Position numbers and translations under genes: made by a program. This document shows, in pieces, positions 62,002-64,000 of a DNA stretch of 64,000 bases (positions within the stretch are counted from its first letter, which is position 1; each line of letters begins with the position of its first letter). Under the pieces are notes generated by a model, which had not been told where the DNA came from, did not search any database, and saw only the letters and a program-made list of their open reading frames with translations. The stretch is from Hyphomicrobium sp. (GTDB lineage: Bacteria > Pseudomonadota > Alphaproteobacteria > Rhizobiales > Hyphomicrobiaceae), in contig NZ_JAIETU010000005.1 in assembly GCF_019744875.1 (NCBI RefSeq), positions 868,001 through 932,000 of the forward strand, written 5' to 3'.

Positions 62002-62781
62002 TCAGATGCTGTCTATCGCCTCGGCCGATTCCGGCAGCGTCTGGCCGCCATCGACGACGATTGTCTGGCCGGTGATGTAGCTGGCTTCCTTCGATGCCAG
62101 GAACAACGCGGCATATCCGATATCCTCGACGTTGCCGAGCCGCTTCAGAGGAATAGCCTTTGCCATGCCGTCGAGATAGCTCTGACCCAGGTCTTGCAGG
62201 CCTTCGGTGATGATGTTGCCAGGCAGCACGGCGTTGATCGTCGTTTTATAGCGTGCCAGCTCCATCGCGGCCGTCCGCATGAAGCCGAGCTGACCGGCTT
62301 TCGTTGCGCCGTAGTGCGACCAGCCTGGGTAGCCGGTGACCGGACCTGTGATCGATGACGTCACGACCACGCGCCCGCTTCCTGCCGCCTCAAACGCCGG
62401 AATGCACGCCTTGACGCACAGGAACGTGCTCTTGAGGTTGCTGTGCATCACCTGGTCCCAGTCGTCGGGCGACAGGTCCACGATCTTCTTCTGCGGGAAC
62501 GCGCCTGCATTGGCGCAGAGCACGTCGATCTTGCCGAACGACTGTAGCGTCTTCGTCACTAGCCCCTGCACGCTGCCCCAATCCGAAACGTCCGTTTCGT
62601 GCGCGATGGCCGTTCCCCCGGCCACGCGGATCTCGTGCGCGGTCGCTTCGGCAGCATCCATGCCGCGCGCCGCGATCACGACCTTCGCGCCCTGCCTGGC
62701 GAATACCCGGGCGATGCCTTTTCCGATTCCCTTCGACCCGCCCGTCACAATGACGCTCTGGCCTGCGATTGACGTCAGCAT
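62002..62781 (-). CDS. Short-chain dehydrogenase/reductase (FabG-like)
   Basis: 259 residues, classical SDR: VTGGSKGIGKGIARVFARQGA at 12-32, NAGAF, TSSITG, the catalytic YGATK and the ending ITGQTIVVDGGQTLPE. NADP preference is suggested by AARG after the second strand. It follows the ABC permease by 16 bp, so it is probably part of that transport operon and acts on its substrate. Terminated by the hairpin at 61942-61982. Confidence 0.92.
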   Translation of the reverse strand: MLTSIAGQSVIVTGGSKGIGKGIARVFARQGAKVVIAARGMDAAEATAHEIRVAGGTAIAHETDVSDWGSVQGLVTKTLQSFGKIDVLCANAGAFPQKKIVDLSPDDWDQVMHSNLKSTFLCVKACIPAFEAAGSGRVVVTSSITGPVTGYPGWSHYGATKAGQLGFMRTAAMELARYKTTINAVLPGNIITEGLQDLGQSYLDGMAKAIPLKRLGNVEDIGYAALFLASKEASYITGQTIVVDGGQTLPESAEAIDSI

Positions 62782-62797
62782 ATGAGAGATCTCCCCG

Positions 62798-63604
62798 TCA
62801 GTTCGTGGTGTTGCGCTTGAAGCGAGTGGTCAGCATCGACACGGCGAAGGCGACGACGACGAGCACGATCGAAGCCGCCACCGACAGCATGCCGACAGTT
62901 GGAACCAGAGGCGAGTAGCCGGAGACCATTTTCGCGTAGAGCCATTCCGGCAGCGTCAAGTCTGCTCCGGTCGTGAACAGCGACAACGGAAAATTGCCCC
63001 AGCTGAGCAGGAAGGAGAACAACCCCGCCGAGATGACGCCCGGCATTAGCAGCGGGATCGTCACCTCGCGCAGCGTTTGCCAGGTCGAGCAGCCCATGTC
63101 GCGCGCGGCCTCTTCCAGTGCCGGATCGAAGCTGTAAGCACGGATAGCGATGATCAGCGTGGCGATCGGCGCGATCCATACCAGATGCGCAATGATTGCC
63201 GTGTGCCAGGTCGGCGTAATGCCAACGGCGTTGAACCACATGAGCAGCGCCAGCCCGAGCACCGATTGCGGAAAGAAAATCGGAAGCAGGATGAGCTTCT
63301 GATAGAGTCTGCGAAACCGCCAATGATAGCGCGCAAACGCCAGCGCGCCGAAGAAGCCCAGTACCATCGAGATGATTGTCACGATGGTTGCCACCTGCAG
63401 CGAGATCCACAGGAGATCTGAGACCGTGTCACTCTCGAGCGCCTGCCCATACCATTGCGTGGTGTACTGGCGGATCGGGAATGAGAGATAGCGCGCCTGC
63501 GAGACCGACGCGAAGCCGACCGAGATCAGGGGCAAATAGAGAAACGCCAGGATCAGAATGCCATAGGCATAAAGCCCAATGCGACCGCCCTTGGAGGGGT
63601 TCAT
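62798..63604 (-). CDS. ABC transporter permease, PotC-like
   Basis: 268 residues with six membrane helices and the permease EAA-type loop ALEEAARDMGCSTWQTLREVTIPLLMPGV, as in spermidine/putrescine-type (PotC) uptake permeases. The ATG at 63604 has GGAGG upstream and overlaps the stop of the previous permease gene by one base (TGATG). The true substrate is unknown; the ATPase and binding-protein genes lie beyond the window. Confidence 0.93.
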   Translation of the reverse strand: MNPSKGGRIGLYAYGILILAFLYLPLISVGFASVSQARYLSFPIRQYTTQWYGQALESDTVSDLLWISLQVATIVTIISMVLGFFGALAFARYHWRFRRLYQKLILLPIFFPQSVLGLALLMWFNAVGITPTWHTAIIAHLVWIAPIATLIIAIRAYSFDPALEEAARDMGCSTWQTLREVTIPLLMPGVISAGLFSFLLSWGNFPLSLFTTGADLTLPEWLYAKMVSGYSPLVPTVGMLSVAASIVLVVVAFAVSMLTTRFKRNTTN

Positions 63605-64000
63605 CAGCGCCTCCTCCCCATGATGGCATCGAGATCGATCCGCGATACGCCGAAGATGGCGAGTGTGCCCACGACGCCGATCAGCGTCACGGCGAGCGCC
63701 GATCCCAAGGGCCAGTTCTGTCCGTAGGTGAACGCACGCTCGATCTCGTCCGAGATGACGATCACTGCGCGCCCGCCGAGCAGCTTGGATTCCGCGATGG
63801 CACCGGCCGTGAGCACGAACGTGATCAGGCAACCGACCATGATCCCGGGAGCTGCAAGCGGCAACTCCACTTCGCGGAAAATCTGCCACCGATTGGCGCC
63901 GAGATCGAAAGCGGCCTGCCGAGCGTCATCAGGCACCATCGAGATACCCTGGGCGAGGGGAAACAGCATGAACGGCAGGTAGACGTAGACCAGACCGAAA
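63604..64000 (-). CDS. ABC transporter permease, PotB-like, truncated by window edge
   Basis: The C-terminal about 130 residues of a permease, read through to base 64000 with no start: FGLVYVYLPFMLFPLAQGI, then the EAA loop (DDARQAAFDLGANRWQIFREVELPLAAPG) and two final helices. It is the first permease of a PotB/PotC-type pair; the remainder and its ATPase/binding protein are outside the window on the upstream side of the operon. Confidence 0.92.
   Translation of the reverse strand, partial: FGLVYVYLPFMLFPLAQGISMVPDDARQAAFDLGANRWQIFREVELPLAAPGIMVGCLITFVLTAGAIAESKLLGGRAVIVISDEIERAFTYGQNWPLGSALAVTLIGVVGTLAIFGVSRIDLDAIMGRRR

Overview
The window is GC-rich chromosomal DNA that reads like an alphaproteobacterium of the order Hyphomicrobiales (Rhizobiales), perhaps near Hyphomicrobiaceae. 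The basis is familiar rhizobial linkage: a YfgM-like TPR gene with bamB and der; argB with a HAD pyrimidine nucleotidase; and rpmH-rnpA-yidC-engB. Genus is inference. No rRNA, tRNA, CRISPR array or intact insertion sequence was recognised.

Layout, housekeeping half (1-25 kb): the 3' part of moaA, two unknown membrane proteins, an NnrU-family protein, a large L,D-transpeptidase, panB, a TPR protein, bamB, then an inserted pair (membrane trypsin-like protease with an FHA domain, and a transmembrane Ser/Thr kinase), then der. Next come a small exported Cys-rich protein, holC, a Tat-exported Cys/His-rich copper-storage-like protein, and argB with its nucleotidase. Three genes follow that separate argB from its usual partners: a Clp-repeat membrane protein, a UDG-superfamily glycosylase and a choloylglycine-hydrolase-like acylase. 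The segment ends with engB, yidC, rnpA and rpmH.

Layout, accessory half (25-64 kb): a disulfide-reductase relative lacking one catalytic Cys, an orphan histidine kinase, and a two-component system that has a close paralogue about 19 kb downstream. An ethanolamine module (AraC regulator, permease, eutBC) comes next. A regulator-dense stretch follows, with HxlR, three TetR and two Rrf2 regulators beside short-chain dehydrogenases, a quinone-reductase-like enzyme, a TetA-like efflux pump, a VOC protein, a TetX-like flavin monooxygenase, a methyltransferase, a GST and an APH-like kinase. Then come the second two-component system, an RpiR regulator and a TonB-dependent siderophore receptor. A tightly overlapping operon encodes an alkylsulfatase-type MBL enzyme, an unknown exported protein and two DUF1254/DUF1214 proteins. 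A decayed intergenic region with an ABC-ATPase fragment, prpE, an SDR and two ABC permeases (one cut by the window end) close the window.

Most interesting systems: (1) a TetR repressor that aligns without gaps to classical tetracycline repressors, with two near-consensus tet operators 30 bp apart, facing a TetX-like monooxygenase, and a TetA-like pump 0.7 kb beyond that enzyme; (2) the protease-FHA plus kinase pair, which looks like a trans-envelope phospho-signalling unit; (3) the alkylsulfatase/DUF1254 operon with three 4-bp gene overlaps or near-contacts; (4) perfect twin operators between an Rrf2 regulator and a methyltransferase; (5) the Clp-repeat protein with no AAA+ module and a C-terminal membrane anchor.
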